A stretch of 64,000 nt of DNA from Tetracentron sinense. Its lineage: Eukaryota; Streptophyta; Magnoliopsida; Trochodendrales; Trochodendraceae. The notes under the pieces are model-generated. The model was not told the DNA's origin, did not search any database, and was given only the letters and a program-made list of their open reading frames with translations. The stretch is taken from positions 11,246,047 through 11,310,046 of the forward strand of contig CM026570.1 in assembly GCA_015143295.1 (NCBI GenBank), in the 5' to 3' direction. This document shows, one piece after another, positions 63,074 to 64,000 of the stretch. Each line of letters opens with the position of its first letter. Position 1 is the first letter of the stretch. The position numbers were made by a program, and so were the translations under genes.

Positions 63074-63215
63074 CGATCGATCGTAGGCCATGCAGATGTC
63101 TGCGATCGATCGTAGTTTGGGTGATGAATTGAGTCTGTACATGACCTGTGTGTGATCGATCGCACATGGTCTGCGATCGATCGTAGATCACGATCGTTGG
63201 TACGATCGATCGTAG
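63074..63215. repeat. Cluster of GCGATCGATCGTAG palindromes
   Basis: Five copies of a 14-base word centred on GATCGATC (63074, 63103, 63151, 63172, 63202; small changes) within 142 bases. Confidence 0.75.
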
Positions 63216-63278
63216 TCAGTCCAGTTTGGACCGGGAGCCCAGGGTGGACTCCCTTCTGTGATGAAATGCTTGTTTTAA

Positions 63279-63480
63279 GGTAATGGAAGGGTCCATTGGC
63301 CTGGTTAAGTTCCTTATCGGAACGTATCTGATATGATGTGATGTTTTAAAGGCAATGATAGGGTCCATTGGCCTAGTAAAAGTCCCACCTCGGGACAACC
63401 TTTGTGTATAATGTGATGTTGTTGAGACATGGTAAGGCGATGGAATAGTCCATCGGCCGGGTAATGTTCCACACCGGAAT
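63279..63480. repeat. Degenerate tandem repeat, about 75-95 bp unit
   Basis: Three copies built on AATGGAAGGGTCCATTGGCC, GTAA and GTTCC..CGGAA (about 63283, 63353, 63438). Confidence 0.6.
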
Positions 63481-63573
63481 GATATACCCTCAGAATTGGT
63501 CCATGGGCGTGAGGCTTTATTCAAGCAGGGCCTGAATAATTGGGGATTTCCTATGGTTAGAAAATCTAACCTA

Positions 63574-63970
63574 CGTGAGATGATTAACTACCGAAACGAC
63601 AAAAGGTTATTCTCACGGCCGATCGGCACGCTGTGGTACCAGGCACACGGATTTCTATTAGAATCCCCAACAATTATGGAGTCCCAACTGAATTCCGAAA
63701 AATCTGGAATTTCCTGGTTTTCTCGATTTTATCACACATAATGGTCCCACGAAATGATACCTGACGGAACCGATATGATAGGGGTGTACCCCGGCAATCG
63801 ACCGGCACACTGTGTATGATTTTTGAGAAAAGATACTGAGATTTCCTCAGTGCACTTCAATCCCGAGCAAAACCCAATTTTTATTAATTTAACAAGCACT
63901 CAAGTATTTAACCCCAGTCAAGGACCACTAAACTCATAATTTTATTATATTAAAATTCTGGGGCGTCACA
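63574..63970 (-). repeat. Inverted Gypsy LTR start
   Basis: The reverse complement begins TGTGACGCCCCAG at 63970 and matches 61786-62197 for about 400 bases (roughly 90% by eye). A second LTR fragment of the same family therefore lies head to head with the first. Flanking sequence after 63970 is CTTGTGAAGATTG. Confidence 0.75.
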
Positions 63971-64000
63971 CTTGTGAAGATTGATTTTCAGCCCAAAAAC

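Larger units (their letters stand above)
61786..63573 (+). repeat. Gypsy LTR (long), plus orientation, right edge uncertain
   Basis: Begins TGTGACGCCCCAG directly after the polypurine tract. A TATA box TATATATAAG at about 62495 and a transcript-like leader follow. The end is not defined; the sequence runs into a CGATCG cluster and a tandem repeat before meeting the inverted copy. Confidence 0.55.

Overview
This is nuclear DNA of a flowering plant, probably a woody eudicot or magnoliid. The evidence is AT-rich introns with GT..AG borders, a chloroplast TatA gene, a UNE12-type bHLH factor, a mitochondrial complex I subunit, an RPS2/RPS5-type CC-NBS-LRR fragment, and many Copia, Gypsy, L1, hAT, CACTA, Harbinger and Mutator relics. 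The species cannot be named from sequence alone.

Layout. 1-2591: upstream region with two foldback repeats. 2592-14759 (+): TATA/THA4, a two-exon gene (147 aa) with an 11.7 kb intron. That intron holds a Copia element in minus orientation (3867-12261, target duplication GGTTA). Inside the element's gag zone sits a broken plus-strand CC-NBS-LRR gene, which is itself split by a 481-bp solo LTR. Two short L1 insertions lie further down the intron. 14724-36775: a degenerate array of duplicated blocks. The blocks start in the last codons of TATA and carry a TATA-box leader, a CACTA element and hAT remnants. Individual copies differ by insertions (Harbinger, Mutator and hAT MITEs, SINEs, solo LTR, Copia), and the sister copies often preserve the empty site. 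38554-46990 (+): UNE12-like bHLH gene, seven coding exons, 318 aa, with three uORFs upstream and an L1 relic in intron 4. 48209-53035 (+): a very young, almost whole Ale/Retrofit-type Copia element. 54050-56384 (-): seven 3' exons of NDUFV2 (24-kDa subunit of complex I); its N-terminal exon is not in the window. 56860-64000: L1 fragments and a Gypsy relic whose LTR faces a second LTR fragment head to head.

The three host genes serve unrelated jobs: thylakoid protein export, nuclear transcription and mitochondrial respiration. No operon-like logic is expected. The main story is genome structure. Nested insertions expand a TATA intron without harming the exons, a resistance-gene fragment sits inside a retroelement, and a local duplication array provides natural before/after comparisons for several transposons. 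No tRNA or rRNA gene, CRISPR array or clearly new molecular system was seen.
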